A DNA stretch of 30,000 bases from Ceraceosorus guamensis (lineage: Eukaryota; Basidiomycota; Exobasidiomycetes; Ceraceosorales; Ceraceosoraceae): contig NW_020290125.1 in NCBI RefSeq assembly GCF_003144195.1, positions 1 through 30,000 on the forward strand, in the 5' to 3' direction. Positions 1 through 10,979 of this stretch are shown here, piece by piece. Position numbers and translations under genes: made by a program. The notes under the pieces are model-generated. The model was given only the letters and a program-made list of their open reading frames with translations, did not search any database and was not told the origin of the DNA. Position 1 is the first letter of the stretch. Every line of letters begins with the position of its first letter.

Positions 1-1066
1 TAATCGCAGATCAGTACGCTGCGGTGAACCTTCGGCTCCGACTATAACAGGCACGAGGTAATTACCAAAGCCCCATCGCAAGGTCACAGAATCCTATCAA
101 GATCGATACCTGGGTGGGTGGCATGTTCAGGTTGATATGGCGCCGGCATGGCCAAGTCACGATTGGCATTCGAGAATGTTCAAAAAAAAAAAGTTTCGGC
201 GGTACTTGCTTGTCAGGGCATGCAACGGGTGGAACAGCGGGTGCAAGGCGACCTCCCTGGAAGCGCTACTTGGGATGGATGGCGGTAGTTGTACCAAAAG
301 CGACCCGTGAGACTTGCTGTGCAGCCAAGGGCAAATCTGGGAATCCTGCGTCATTTTGACTACACTGTGCTAGGGCGCTCTCTACAGATACATCATGAGG
401 CAGACAGCCTGTAGGAATTTACGCAGGCTATGCCGGGGCGCTGGACGGTTCTGCCCGGGCCACTCAGCACCGAAGATTCGCGACTCTCTATAAGTCCAGA
501 GCAGTCAGCATCAGGGTCCGTTTGCCCATTGAGCGAGCCAAGGCACCGCATGTCTGCGGAGACGCCCTAAAGCTATTGAGCGCGCAGTCCAAATTGTAGG
601 GGCAAGAATCACAAAATGTGATCGTAGGAGTATCTGATCAGCCCTTCGCCATTCTCGCCGGAAGGTGGACATTTGGAACATCTACTCCGACCCGTGACGC
701 GGTACCCGCGAGTGTCTGCGGGAGCGCCGTATCGCAGTGTGTGCAGACCATCAAAGCCGGCCGGCAGTAGAATTTGATGCATTGGAGACAAGAGTGATGG
801 GATGAGCGGTGTTTCCGGCGGGCAGGGCGTGTACTGTTGCAAAATGCAGAGGTGGTGTGAACAAAAGCATAAATGCCGCCCTGTTCCGTCCGCTGATCCC
901 CCAAATCGGCTGTGCCAGACCTCTGGAGGTCAACAATTCAACTCCTGTATCGCTGCATCAGGCCCTATCTCTGCACCATCACGATCACATACGGTCAGAC
1001 ATTTCGACCTCGAGCGAGACACGCCTGCGATCCCAACGCATCAAGACTTTGCGACAAGTACAGAAC
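1..1066. other. Sparse region, no supported gene
   Basis: I see no recognisable gene here. The open frames on both strands are short, overlap each other and look like no known family. A run of 10 A lies near 181-190. The last 100 bases or so are the likely 5' flank of the candidate gene starting at 1067. The 3' end of a gene lying outside the window cannot be excluded at the left edge. Confidence 0.5.
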
Positions 1067-1526
1067 ATGAAAGTGTCTGTTCTCGCAGCTATCGTGGCTC
1101 TGGCTGCTTTCTCGTCGGAGAGCGCAGCTAATGTGACCCACCGAGTCGATTGGTCCAAGCCCACGACATCCAATTGTGTCAAATACATCCAAGCGTTGAA
1201 CAAGGCCGAGGCGCAAAGCATTTGGAACAGCCATTGCAGGTCGTACAATGGTGAAGCCCACGACTCAAGCTACACGGATGATGGGCAAGTCCGCAGTGAC
1301 GCAGAAGCTGATTTCGTTCCCGCTCTGATGATCCGATCGCCAATCTTAATCCCTTCAGAGCTACTACTACCGCGAACGTAGACTGTATGTGAAATATGTT
1401 GTCCCACTGAGACCGGGTCAACCGCTTCATCTTCGGGCGTTCATTGCGCAAAAAAGGCACGAGTCGTTTGCACCATTTGCGTCTGCCGCGGCAGATGGTG
1501 CTTTGCTTTGGCAATTAGCAACCTAG
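1067..1526 (+). CDS. Candidate small secreted protein, two exons
   Basis: I do not recognise this family. The ATG at 1067 opens a clear signal-peptide-like start: MKVS, then an alanine-rich hydrophobic stretch to about residue 20, with likely cleavage near SAA/NVTH. Two cysteines follow, in SNCVKY and SHCRSY. Read straight through, the frame stops at 1381 (104 aa). An alternative joins exon 1067-1288 to exon 1359-1526 through an intron with donor GTCCG and acceptor TTCAG, keeping phase 0. That gives about 129 aa, with a second exon starting SYYYRERRLYVKYV. The donor is not the GTGAGT seen elsewhere in the window, so the splice is uncertain. Export is inferred from the N-terminus only; no function is assigned. 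Confidence 0.4.
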
Positions 1527-2085
1527 GCTGTTGATTTTCCTCTTCCGATACACGATGCATTTTCTGCTTGCCCTGCGACACCGACTTGAGAGTCAAAGTC
1601 AGATGCGTTTCGGACGTCCAAGTCCGAATACCTGATGTTAGATAGTCACAGGGTCAGTAGAATTGAGAACGATGGTTCTCCGCTAGGGCGCTCCATCAAG
1701 GACAAACGCCTCGGCATAGCCCACTAGCGCGAGACGGGCCGAAGCAAATTCTAGTGAGCCACACTGACGCCAGACTTCGTCTGACGGCGCGCGTTGCGCT
1801 GGATCTGAGCCAAGGGCATCGCGTTCGAAGTATGCGGAGCCCAAGCTTGCTGCATGATGTGTCGCTCTCATGTACGAAGGTCCCGCCAAATGCTTAGCCA
1901 TCGAATCATCCCTGAGCGTCGCATCGCGTGTGCTAACCGCGAAGAAGCGAGTATGACTGATGTATTGCGTGTAGAATCCTCGTATCCCGACGCTGTATGA
2001 GACCGGATATAAGCTCAAGACTTTGCATACGAGCTTTGACCCTCGTCGACGCTCTTTGCAATCCTTTGCTTCGCCTTTTAGGCCA
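1527..2085. other. Intergenic, 3' flank of the complex I-like gene
   Basis: This lies between the candidate secreted protein and the stop codon of the minus-strand gene at 2086. A minus-strand frame at 1683-2108, with an internal ATG at 1901 (72 aa to the stop), runs through it, but it has no recognisable domain and overlaps the 3' end of the neighbour. I do not call it a gene. Confidence 0.4.
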
Positions 2086-2604
2086 TCATTCCTCCTCCTG
2101 AGCTCCACCGCCGCTAAGCTTTGCAGCCAAATTCTCCCTGTTTCTCAAAATCTGTTCCTTCTTTTGCTTGATCAATTCCAATTGACGATCTTCGAGCCCA
2201 TAAGCCCAATATCCAATCGCTCCAAAGGCGCCCATGAAGGCTGCGTGACCACCAAGACCTGGGTGGGAAAGCATGTATGCTAGGTGTGTCAGGACCTTTG
2301 GACTTGCGCTTGCAGATAGGTGCGAGGAGAAGGTGCGCAGCTTGCACGATTCATGCAGTCTCCAGCTCTGGCCAGGGCAAAGCCCTCAACACAAGAGTCC
2401 CTTCTCGCTAGCTGGTCTCTTGACTACGAAAGACGTGCGAAGTACTCGCGAAGAAGCGCGTTACGCCGCACGCGCCAGATGAAAAGAAGAGAGAAGAGCA
2501 GGAGAATACTCACCATCAAAGATGTTTCTCTTCTGAATAGCCAAAGCCCAGCACCTGGTCAAGAAGCCAGCTCCGGCCCATCCAGCTACCGTTCCAATAA
2601 CCAT
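2086..2604 (-). CDS. Small membrane protein, probable complex I accessory subunit (14 kDa / NUXM type)
   Basis: Two exons, 2604-2514 and 2279-2086, are joined over a 234-nt intron (donor GTGAGT, acceptor CTAG) to give 94 aa. The split codon restores an alanine between NIFD and YMLSHPG. Residues 1-23 form a glycine/alanine-rich hydrophobic segment followed by QKRN. A second one covers about residues 40-58 (GHAAFMGAFGAIGYWAYG), followed by a charged helix (LEDRQLELIKQKKEQILRNR). Two short membrane segments and a basic C-terminal helix resemble the small fungal NADH:ubiquinone oxidoreductase subunit annotated as 14 kDa or NUXM. If so, it sits in the mitochondrial inner membrane as an accessory subunit of complex I. 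The ATG at 2604 is the nearest in-frame one; the frame stays open further upstream, so a longer N-terminus is possible. It is divergent from SEC65. The assignment rests on recall of the family and is tentative. Confidence 0.55.
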
Positions 2605-3235
2605 GATGTCCGCCTTCGATATGATCGTCTCGTACAGTGCGGTTTGGAATCGGTCGCCCAGCAGGAATCCGTCTGTTGTTGATAGACGCGGTGGAGGTGA
2701 GGTCTGTCTTTGAATGCGCGGATCGTGAGGTAGAGCAAGAGTGTGTGCGTTGTGCTGTAGAACTGCTCGTTGGGAGCTGTTGGGCTGGTGGTTGGGTCAG
2801 AGTCCCGCCGTGTTGAGCGTCGCTACGAGCTACACCAATTCGCAACTGCTTATGAATCCGCAATTCGTGGCTCGTGGCCGACAGGCAAGTGTGAGTTGGT
2901 GGTGAGTGCCGACCATCTGGAGATTCGGTGGCTTGAAGGCCTATGCATGCATGAGTGTGCACGCCCGTCGATGTCCGTCCACGTGGCATCGTGACGTGCA
3001 CGTCTGGGCGCGCATGGACCAGATGGATCCACAGCATCGATGATCATCGCGCGCCAGCCAGCCACCTAGCCATGTCCAACCCTCCTCATCCTGCATCCTC
3101 CTCTGCACCAATCATCTACCTTCCGCCGAGTAGAGCGCGAAGATTTCGGAAAGCGGATCGACACATCGCTTCAAGCACCTGGGAAGTCCTTGATCATACC
3201 TCAACACCTGTCGGTCTGACCCTAGTCACGTCGAG
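2605..3235. promoter_or_regulatory. Divergent promoter region, complex I-like gene / SEC65
   Basis: These 631 bases separate two genes transcribed away from each other. They hold a TGCATGCATG palindrome at 2944-2953, a CACGTG box at 2980-2985 and a 12-base perfect palindrome CGATGATCATCG at 3038-3049. Short open frames here overlap on both strands and are not convincing. The promoter role is inferred from position. Confidence 0.5.
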
Positions 3236-4504
3236 ATGGCCCCGCCTGCAGCCACTGTAGCGGATGACGAATTCGATGATGATACCGAAGTGAGTAGAGA
3301 AGTATTGAGCCCCGCCTTGCAATTCTTCCCAGCACGATGTCTATTTCTGACTCGAAGGCATATGCGACATTCCCTAGTTCGACCTGCCATCCGCTCCGCC
3401 TTTCGGAGGACCTGGAGGTGGACAAGGCTTTCCCGGAATGCCGAGCTTAACGCCTGATCAGCTTGCACAATTCCAATCGATGATGTCGGGCGGAGGATCG
3501 GGATCAGGTTCTGGATCTGGGCCACTATCAATGATGGGAGGAGGAGGAGGAGCGTCAGGCGGGCCTTCGGACTTTGCACCGCAGGAAGAAGATGCAGAGT
3601 CGCACAAATGGGCTACCATTTACCCCATCTACCTGGATGCCAAGTGCGCATTCAGAAAAGGGGGAAGACGCACACCTTACGAGAAGAGCGTGCTCTGGCC
3701 TAAAGCGCAGGAAATGGCAAGGGCGGCTAGAGAGTTGGGATTGGAGTGTAGATTGCAGAGCTTGAAGAAGCATCCCAAAGATTGGGCTAATCCTGGAAGG
3801 ATCAAGGTGAAATTGTGTGATGAGGAGGGAAAGCCTTTAAAGTCGAGCATTCCCACGAGTGAGTGGTCGGGCACAAGCTGGGCGAGAGGGACTTGCACAG
3901 AGCTGCTGGGAATTTGGAGTCTTACGTTGCGCGATCCTCTCGCCATTTGCTTTGCGTAGAACATGCCCTGCTCCTTGCGCTAGCGGGGAGGATTCAAGCA
4001 GAATCCGGAGGTGCGCCTCCCGCCTTGCCTAAGCAGCAATCGAAGTCTGCTCGAAGGACAGCTGCGTCGCAGGAGAGCAAAGGCGCATCGATTGCCAGCG
4101 GCGGAGCATCCAAGTCGAGCAAAGGTGCCAACAAACCCTCGCCCATCTCTTCGTCTTTCAAAGCGCAGCACGTCATCTCTTCCGTATCTTTGAGACGTTC
4201 CAAGTTGACCTATCCGCCTCTCACCTCGAGATATCCTGCGAATTCTCCAGCACTAGAGGTAGGCATGCTCAATGCCGACATGGGATCGATGTTTGGTGGA
4301 GGTGGTGGTGGTGATGGAGCAGGCGGAGGAATGGGCGGACTGGGGAGCATTATGGGATCTATGGGTCTCGGTGCAGGTGACAGTGATGATGAGGATCCAC
4401 CTAGCAATAGCACTAATCAGGAAGGGACCAAACATCAAAAGAAGGATCCTATGGCTAATTTGAACAGGAAACAGAAAAAGAGGGTCGTCAGGATGACCAA
4501 GTAG
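3236..4504 (+). CDS. SEC65: Signal recognition particle subunit SRP19 (Sec65 type)
   Basis: Three exons (3236-3289, 3378-3858, 3960-4504) give a 359-aa protein; introns are 88 and 101 nt. SRP19 binds the SRP RNA and primes it for SRP54, so it acts in co-translational targeting to the ER. The core is at about residues 96-195: HKWATIYPIYLDAKC, then GRRTPYEKSV, the helix with QEMARAARELGLEC, then HPKDWANPGRIKVKL. The second splice gives the family-typical junction SIPTKHALLLALA, which supports the intron calls. The N-terminal 95 residues are acidic and then rich in Gly, Pro and Ser. The C-terminal half carries Ser/Lys- and Gly/Met-rich stretches, an acidic patch and a basic tail ending KKRVVRMTK, usual for the family. 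Human SRP19 is much shorter; the extra length here is low complexity, as in yeast Sec65. It converges on MSM1. Confidence 0.93.
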
Positions 4505-4904
4505 CCTGAGCAAAGATCCTGCACGACCAACCAATGCATGAGAGATACTATAAAGGGAAATCCCTTTGGGAGATGCGAAGGGTACAGAGCGAGCGTGATG
4601 TGTGTAGAATGTTGAAAGGTGCGAGAGGTGATGCAAGTCAATCGTTGGCGTCTCAACTCGAACGTGTCTCCTTCTCGAAAGCGCTCCGACAGATTAGCGT
4701 TCACGACTCGACGATGTTTCAGGGGAGGCTTCGGATCCAAGGTCATGCCGGTGGGTTTCAGGCAGGAGCAACAGCGGGTGTCTCGATCCACCAGCAAAGA
4801 AATGTAGCTAGACGATATCGATATCGATTTGAAAGCTTGTCTACCTGTTTCCTTCTCAGCTATACAAATACAGTATAACGATTTTGACCGCCAAGGTAGG
4901 TAGC
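4505..4904. other. Convergent 3' region between SEC65 and MSM1
   Basis: Here 400 bases separate the stop codons of two genes that face each other. I see no coding frame worth calling. An AT-rich stretch near 4858-4882 (including ATACAGTATAAC) may take part in 3' end formation for either gene. That is a guess from position. Confidence 0.4.
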
Positions 4905-7859
4905 TCAAGCGTGTTTCTTGCCACCATTACGCGCCTTCTTTTTCTGCTCCTTTGTGCTCTTGGCGGCCTCCTTTGAACTTTTCTCTGTTGCAGCCGTTCC
5001 GGCCTGATCCGCAGAGCTTTGATGCGTCGCAAAAAGCACGTCTTCCCTTTCTCCTCCCTTCACAGCTTTGCCCTTCGCATCCAGCACAGGACGTCGAACC
5101 ACGATCTCGATGCGCTCTGCCGGTCTTCGGAGAGCTTCCCACGACAGCGTCGCTTCTTCGAAGGCGAACATACGTTGGAGCTGGCTCATCTTGCCCGGCA
5201 TAAAAGGTTTGAGCAGCGCGCTGACGACGCGTATAGTCTCGTGCAGAGCGTAGAGTATCATTCGACGCTCGGCTGGCATGAGGGTTTTGGACCACGGTGC
5301 CGAGTTCGTCATGAACGCATTGGCCTGAGGTGGTAGAGGAAGAGGTGAGAAAGAAAATGTCAGCAATGTGACCCACAAGGAACGACCTCGTGTTCTCTTT
5401 GAACACGCTTCGCTTTTGCGGTGACGATGAGCCAAGGAGACTAACCTCTCCCATCACGTCTGAGATGGCAGTCAAAACCCTCGCGGTCTCGTACTGCTGC
5501 ATAGCCTGCTCGACGATGTCTGAGGGAAAAGAGCAAACAAGGCGGATACATCAGACTTGATCGCTTCAACCCAAAGCGAAGCTGGCCAGCGCTCGTCCCA
5601 CGCGTGCATCTCACCAGGTAGAGCTGCGATCTTGGCCAACAAGTCCTCGGCCGACTCGTGCACCCGCACGCCTTCCTTCGCTCCATCCGATCCGTCTTTA
5701 CGCAAGACCAGCTTCGCTTCGCCTTGTTCTCCTTCCTGAGAGGGCGCATGCTGCGCCTTTGATGCCGAATCGGCCCCAAGCGCATCAGAGAGCAGCTTAG
5801 GGCTCCTCAAGCGCAAAGCCAAGTTCCCTATCTGACCCGCTAAAAACTTTCGAATGTATTCTTCGGGCTTGCCAGGGGACCAGTCTGTGGTGTAGATGGT
5901 CGCGAGCGCTCAGCAGGCGTACCTCTTCAAGGCTCGGGCAGCGAAGTGTCATACATGCCGCTGCGTTGCGTCACTGCCAAACTCACCCGAATCGCCATCC
6001 AATCTACCTCCGATCCTCAATAAAAACCATCTGATCTCGTCCCGTCCGAACAATATCAAGCTCTCGAAAGGATCCTGAACGTTTCCCAAGCTCTTTGACA
6101 TCTTTTTGTTGGAAGAGGTCCAGTGTCCATGGGTCACGATCTTCTCGGGAAGTGGAAGCGAGGCCGCTAGGAGCATGGCGGGCCAATAGATTGCGTGGAA
6201 GCTGTTGGTGAGTATGTGGGTAAGGTACTGGCGAAAAGGTCAATGATGGTGCTGAGGCGCGCTGGCTCAGGGAAGCGGTCGAAGAGTGGGCAACAGGCAC
6301 ATACCGGATGATATCTTTGCCAAGAATGTGAGCGTCTGCGGGCCAGGCACTGCTGGTGGGGACGTGCCCATCGTCCCACGGGTAGCCGGCAACCGTCAGG
6401 TAGTTCGTGAGGGCGTCGATCCACACATATATTGTGTGTTCCGGATCGTCTGGTACCTGTATGCCCCACTCCAGTCTGTTCCTGGGTCTAGACACGCTGA
6501 GGTCTTCCAAGCCCACTTCCTTGAGCTCGTTCAGCACTTGATCCCTTCGAGCGCTAGGCAATATGCACTGCGGATTCTCTTCGATCCAATGTATCAATGG
6601 TTCTTTGAAAGTGGAGAGTCTGAATTTGTAGTTGGATTCCGAATGCCATTCCACGCGCTGACCCGTCTCGATGGACTCGTGATACTCTTCTCCGGACCCT
6701 GATTGCACTTTACGAATCTGAGAATCGGTGTAGAAGGCTTCGTCCGAGATGGCGTACCAACCTTGATGTGAGCCCTTGTAGATGTGACCTGCGGCATCTA
6801 GTCGACGCTGTGAACACGTTGACCAGCGAGTGCACGCTCGATGAGAAGAGTAGACGCATACACTTGCAAACCTCTCGAATTTGCTCACCCATAGATGCTG
6901 GACAGCTTTGACATGCTTTTCATCAGTCGTGCGGATGAAAGTGTGTTGCATTAGACCAGCAGCAGACGCCAGTGACTGATCTCGCCCGGAAAAGGTAGCA
7001 TGGCACGTCATGTGAGCCGAGCAATAGCCGATCAGAGCTCAGCGCGCCTCCTGTACCCAGATCTCCCATCAGCTGCATCTCTCTCTTTTGATCCCAACAA
7101 GCAGCCCTTCTCAGCCCTCGCGGATATACTCACTCTGAAGGTCCCACTGACTTGATCGCACATTTGCTTGGGATGTTCACCTCGCTGCGAAGCCGCGCGC
7201 TGCACCTTCTGACCATGCTCATCCGTCCCAGTGGCCAAGAGCGCATTTGATCTCGTCCCTTCCGCTCTGCTGTCTCTCGCTACTGGCGCACTCGTCCCGC
7301 TTTGATCTGCGGGGTCGTTCAACTCAAGACCTCCAGCATGCACATCCCCCCTTTTGTATGCGGCCCAGCGAGCGCATACATCGGCTAGGATCATGCTATG
7401 CAGATGTCCAATGTGAGGTGAAGCATTGACGTAAAAAATCGGCGTCGTTATGTAGTAGGGTTTCTGCATGGATGAGGAGGATAGAACAGAGTCTGCACTC
7501 GAGTTCGCATTCGATCGTGTGATGCTTGAGGAGCACAAATATCGAGCGTGACTCGGCCGACTCCTGAGCGCGACTAGTGAGTGACTGGACGCTCGCAGGG
7601 GTCGACCGCGAAATCGATGAGGGTACTCAGCAGCTGGTCCCAGGGCGGGACTAGAGCTTCTGTCAAATAAAGCAACGGAGCATGTTTCCCTTGGCCTGTT
7701 CCAGCGAGAGTGGCCGTCCACCGTCGATATACCCGATGCGCTGCCGTCCCGCCTGATGCTTCGTTGCGCTGTCTCCCATGTCGGCGTCCTGATGGAAGAC
7801 CCAGCAAATTTCCACCAAATGCCTTGCCCCGCACTCGCTCGGAGTGTCGAAAGACCCAT
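4905..7859 (-). CDS. MSM1: Methionyl-tRNA synthetase, mitochondrial type
   Basis: This class I synthetase charges tRNA-Met with methionine, most likely in mitochondria. Seven exons (7859-7134, 6975-6889, 6807-6305, 6201-5987, 5884-5615, 5519-5446, 5324-4905) join in frame to about 764 aa. With the ATG at 7859 as residue 1, the nucleotide-binding HIGH motif is at 149-152 (SPHIGHLHS) and KMSKS at 472-476 (KKMSKSLGN). The block HIYKGSHQGWYAISDEAFY and the FIRTTDEKH block are typical of the bacterial/mitochondrial type. The helical anticodon-binding domain ends near ANAFMTNSAPWSK. The C-terminus is a Lys/Ala-rich tail. The stretch before YYITTPIFYVN is about 130 residues, Arg/Ser-rich and almost without acidic residues at first, which suits a presequence but is long. 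In-frame ATGs also exist at 8045 and 7469, and an unrecognised intron near 7725-7566 is possible, so the start is uncertain. Confidence 0.93.
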
Positions 7860-8133
7860 GTGCCTTGGAATGCTTTCGTAAAGGCAGAAGTTAGGAGCCC
7901 AGCCGATGCGATCCGAGGCGTTGATGGTAAATGATGTACGATTGCGCAAGATCAGGTATTCAAAACTGGAAAGTCGCCTCGAGACTTGAGGGTCAAGAGT
8001 CCTTGAGTCTGGAGCCTTCTTGTATCCTGTATACACGATAGTCATTCAAGATTGAATTTGAATGAGTCCATACGCCGCCCTCCACCCAGCATGCATTCAT
8101 CAGATTCTTGACTCTTCCGCACACACTTCCAAT

Positions 8134-8150
8134 TCACGTGATTCACGTGA
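8134..8150. promoter_or_regulatory. Two TCACGTGA boxes nine bases apart
   Basis: Two perfect TCACGTGA palindromes sit at 8134-8141 and 8143-8150, within a run of ATTCACGTG units. CACGTG is the core bound by bHLH factors such as yeast Cbf1. A third CACGTG follows at 8184-8189. The 14 bases 8137-8150 recur, reverse-complemented, at 18268-18281 in another divergent promoter. Binding is inferred from the motif only. Confidence 0.5.
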
Positions 8151-9067
8151 TTCAGGACTTGCTGGTGGCCGTTCGGGGCATGTCACGTGTCTAACCAAAC
8201 GCGGCTTTTGCTATAATTCGCGAAGACTTGACTCCTCCATCCAACTCAGATTCGGAATAAAAAGTGAGTGCATCAAATGATCTGAACACAACGACGTGTA
8301 GCCTTGACTCCGAGTCCAGAATCATGGGGACCAAACTTGAATTACCATTCTTGATTCTTGTTTCTTGATTCTTGCTTTGCATCTATGCCTTCCCTTCGAC
8401 GCTCGGAGTCGCACGCGTGGTCAGGATACCATTCGTGATTTGAATTTCTTTGGTTGCTCTTCCGCTGTGCAGCAATTAAGTCACCATGATAAATCAAATG
8501 CGGGCAGCAGCGTTGCTGGTGATGGCATCCGCGTGGATTTGGTGCGCTGTCTCCGAACGCATGCAGCTTCGCCGACTCACAGACTGCTGCTGTCGCGCGT
8601 ACGTTGCATGTGCAGCAGGTGTGGCTGAACCATCGCCATGATCCACCCGCCGTGGCCGTGCGTGCGAGCGCATGGCACGCCTGATGCGAGAGCCTGCTGC
8701 TGCATGCCAGAGCTTTTTGGTTTTTTTGGCACGCGCCCCCCCCCGCGCGATGACATGCATGCATGCGCCGAGAAGGTTTTCTTTTTTGGTTTTTTTTTTT
8801 GAGATTTTTTGGTGAGGAAAGCGCGGCATGCTTTTCAGCAGTTTGAGTTCGTCGAGTGGTGAATGTTAGACACATGTCAGGTGTGCGTGCATGAGATGTG
8901 CCTGTTAATCTGAATTGAGAGTCGTGAGTTGATCAAATTCTTGAGCTTGATCTGATGAGGTCCTCACGGCTGCATGCTGCTGCATGTCGCCATACGCTTT
9001 CCGGCCGAAAAGAAGCGAGTCACAGCCAGTCAGAGTGAATGATGATGGCCATATGCTGCATGGTGGG

Positions 9068-9074
9068 TGAGTCA
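9068..9074. promoter_or_regulatory. TGAGTCA site upstream of the serine-pathway gene
   Basis: A perfect TGAGTCA lies about 294 bases upstream of the phosphoglycerate dehydrogenase ATG, with a near match (CGAGTCA) at 9017-9023. TGA(G/C)TCA is the known target of Gcn4/Cpc1-type bZIP factors that control fungal amino-acid synthesis, and also of AP-1. A general-control role would fit the gene, but it is inferred. Confidence 0.4.
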
Positions 9075-9367
9075 CGAGTCATGCAGGCCCGTCAAGACAT
9101 TTTGGATTGTGAGAAGCTTCGAGAGAGAAGCGCGCAGCACATGCAACAATGCCGCGACTCGCACTTCTCAGCCAGCAGCCGTCCACTCACCGCTTCTTCT
9201 CCACCATCGCTTTCCTCATCCTCACGTCTCTCCCACAGGCGCCTAATCACAAGCTATCAGACATTTGACCACTCACGCGTCTGATTTCTCCCCCGAGTTG
9301 TGTCTCACTCGCGCTCCCTTCCTCATCTCTATCATCAGCTGCCCAATTCTCTGTGCAACCCCCGAAC

Positions 9368-10979
9368 ATGGCGCATACAAACGGCAATGGAGCTCAGTCT
9401 CACCACACCCAGGCTTTCCATCGCACTTCCCTCTCCTTCTCACCTCCCACCTTCAATGGAGCAGGAAGTTTCAGCGGGATGATGGCGGCTCAAGCAGCCC
9501 ACGTTCCCGTTCCCGTACCTCATGGAGCTGCGGGCGGACAATCCTTCTCGCCCACTTCTGCTTCTCCTTCTCATGGCCGCTCCATCTCCATCCCAGCAGG
9601 CGACCACGCCTCTAGACCCCGACTGCTCACCCCCTTCGATCAAGGGGACATCAAGATTCTTCTCCTCGAGAATATTTCTCAAGGTGCGGTGGCTTTGCTC
9701 AGGAATCAGGGCTACCAGGTTGACCATGTCACAAAAGCTTGGAGCGAGGAAGAATTAATCGAGAAGATTGGGGATTACCACGTCATCGGAATCAGGAGCA
9801 AGACGAGACTTACAGCCAAGGTCTTCCGAAAGGCCGCAAAGGTGGGTATGGACAGCAGAATGGGCGTGCGGAGAGCGGGAATGGAAGGGCGTCAGAGACT
9901 GACTACGCGCCTGCACCTCTTTTCATCTCGCACAGCTGCTCTCTGTCGGGTGTTTCTGCATCGGTACAAACCAAGTGGACTTGGAAGCAGCGGCCAAAGC
10001 AGGTGTTCCCGTCTTCAACAGCCCATTTGCCAATTCTCGCAGCGTGGCCGAATTGGTGATTGGCGAGATGATCTGCTTGTCTCGTCAACTTGCCGATCGC
10101 ACGCTAGAGATGCGCGCCGGAGAGTGGAACAAAGTGTCGAAGAGCTGCTACGAAGTGCGCGGAAAGACATTGGGCATCGTGGGGTATGGGCACATTGGAA
10201 GTCAATTGAGCGTATTGGCGGAAAGCATGGGCATGAGCGTGCTCTACTATGATGTGGTACCGCTCATGCCGCTCGGAACTGCAAGGCAGGTGGATGCGAT
10301 CGAAGACCTTCTTGCCAACAGCGATTTCGTGTCGCTGCATGTGCCAGAGCTGCCGGAGACGAGGAACATGATCAGCACTGCGCAGTTGGCAGCTATGAAG
10401 AAGGGCTCTTACCTGCTCAACAATGCGCGCGGAACCGTCGTCGATCTTCCAGCGCTGGTGGAGAGTCTGGAAACTGGACATCTGGGAGGCGCAGCAATCG
10501 ACGTGTACCCCAAGGAACCGGCAGCAAACGGACCAAACACGTTCACAGACAACTTGAACGGCTTTGAGAGCCGATTGAGAGCGTGCAAGAACGTAATTTT
10601 GACCCCTCACATTGGAGGCAGCACAGAAGAAGCGCAAAAGATGATCGGTACGGAAGTGGCGACCGCATTGATCCGCTACATCAACTTTGGCGCGTCTACC
10701 GGAAGCGTCAATTTCCCCGAGGTCGCTCTCAGAGCCATTACGGAAGGAGACAAGGGAATGACGAGATTATGTTATGTGCACAACAACGTGCCGGGAAGTC
10801 TCAAGGCTGTCAATGAGATCTTGGCGGATTACAATGTTGAGAAACAGTCAAGCGATAGCTTTAGGGACTTGGCTTACCTGCTTGCGGACGTGGCCAACCT
10901 GGACCAGGCGGACCTGAGGGAGGTGTACGACAAGATCACGAAGACCAAGGCCAACATTCTGACCAGGGTGTTGTCGTAG
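9368..10979 (+). CDS. SER33: D-3-phosphoglycerate dehydrogenase
   Basis: It oxidises 3-phosphoglycerate to 3-phosphohydroxypyruvate with NAD, the first step of serine synthesis, in the cytosol. Two exons (9368-9841 and 9936-10979) joined over a 94-nt intron encode 505 aa; the join rebuilds the family block LLSVGCFCIGTNQ. The NAD-binding GxGxxG is at 241-246 (GYGHIGSQLSV). The catalytic residues expected for D-2-hydroxyacid dehydrogenases are present: Arg323 in NNARGTVVD, Glu352 in YPKEPAANG and His383 in LTPHIGGSTEEA. A C-terminal ACT domain, about 433-505 (NVPGSLKAVNEILADYNVE), suggests feedback control by serine. The first 85 or so residues are Ser/His/Pro-rich and precede the core PFDQGDIKILLLENIS, as in yeast Ser3/Ser33. 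The frame has one more possible start five codons upstream. The symbol follows the yeast paralogue pair; which of the two it matches cannot be told. Confidence 0.95.

Larger units (their letters stand above)
7860..9367. promoter_or_regulatory. Long divergent promoter region, MSM1 / phosphoglycerate dehydrogenase
   Basis: About 1.5 kb lie between two divergent starts (less if MSM1 begins at 8045). They contain tandem TCACGTGA boxes at 8134-8150, a CACGTG at 8184-8189, and TTCTTGATTCTTG repeats near 8349-8373. Further on are a CATGCATGCATGC run at 8754-8766, C- and T-homopolymer tracts around 8737-8801, and a TGAGTCA site at 9068-9074. Pyrimidine-rich DNA at 9180-9365 leads into the dehydrogenase ATG, as is common in fungal 5' leaders. 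Open frames in this stretch are short and low in complexity; I see no gene. Confidence 0.5.

Noticed and set aside
1683-2108. Minus-strand frame of 141 codons, with an ATG at 1901
   Set aside because: It overlaps the end of the neighbouring gene on the same strand, has no recognisable domain and no splice support. It cannot be told from chance.
9353-9367. Upstream in-frame ATG of the phosphoglycerate dehydrogenase
   Set aside because: It adds only five residues (MQPPN). The ATG at 9368 was kept, but the choice is weak.
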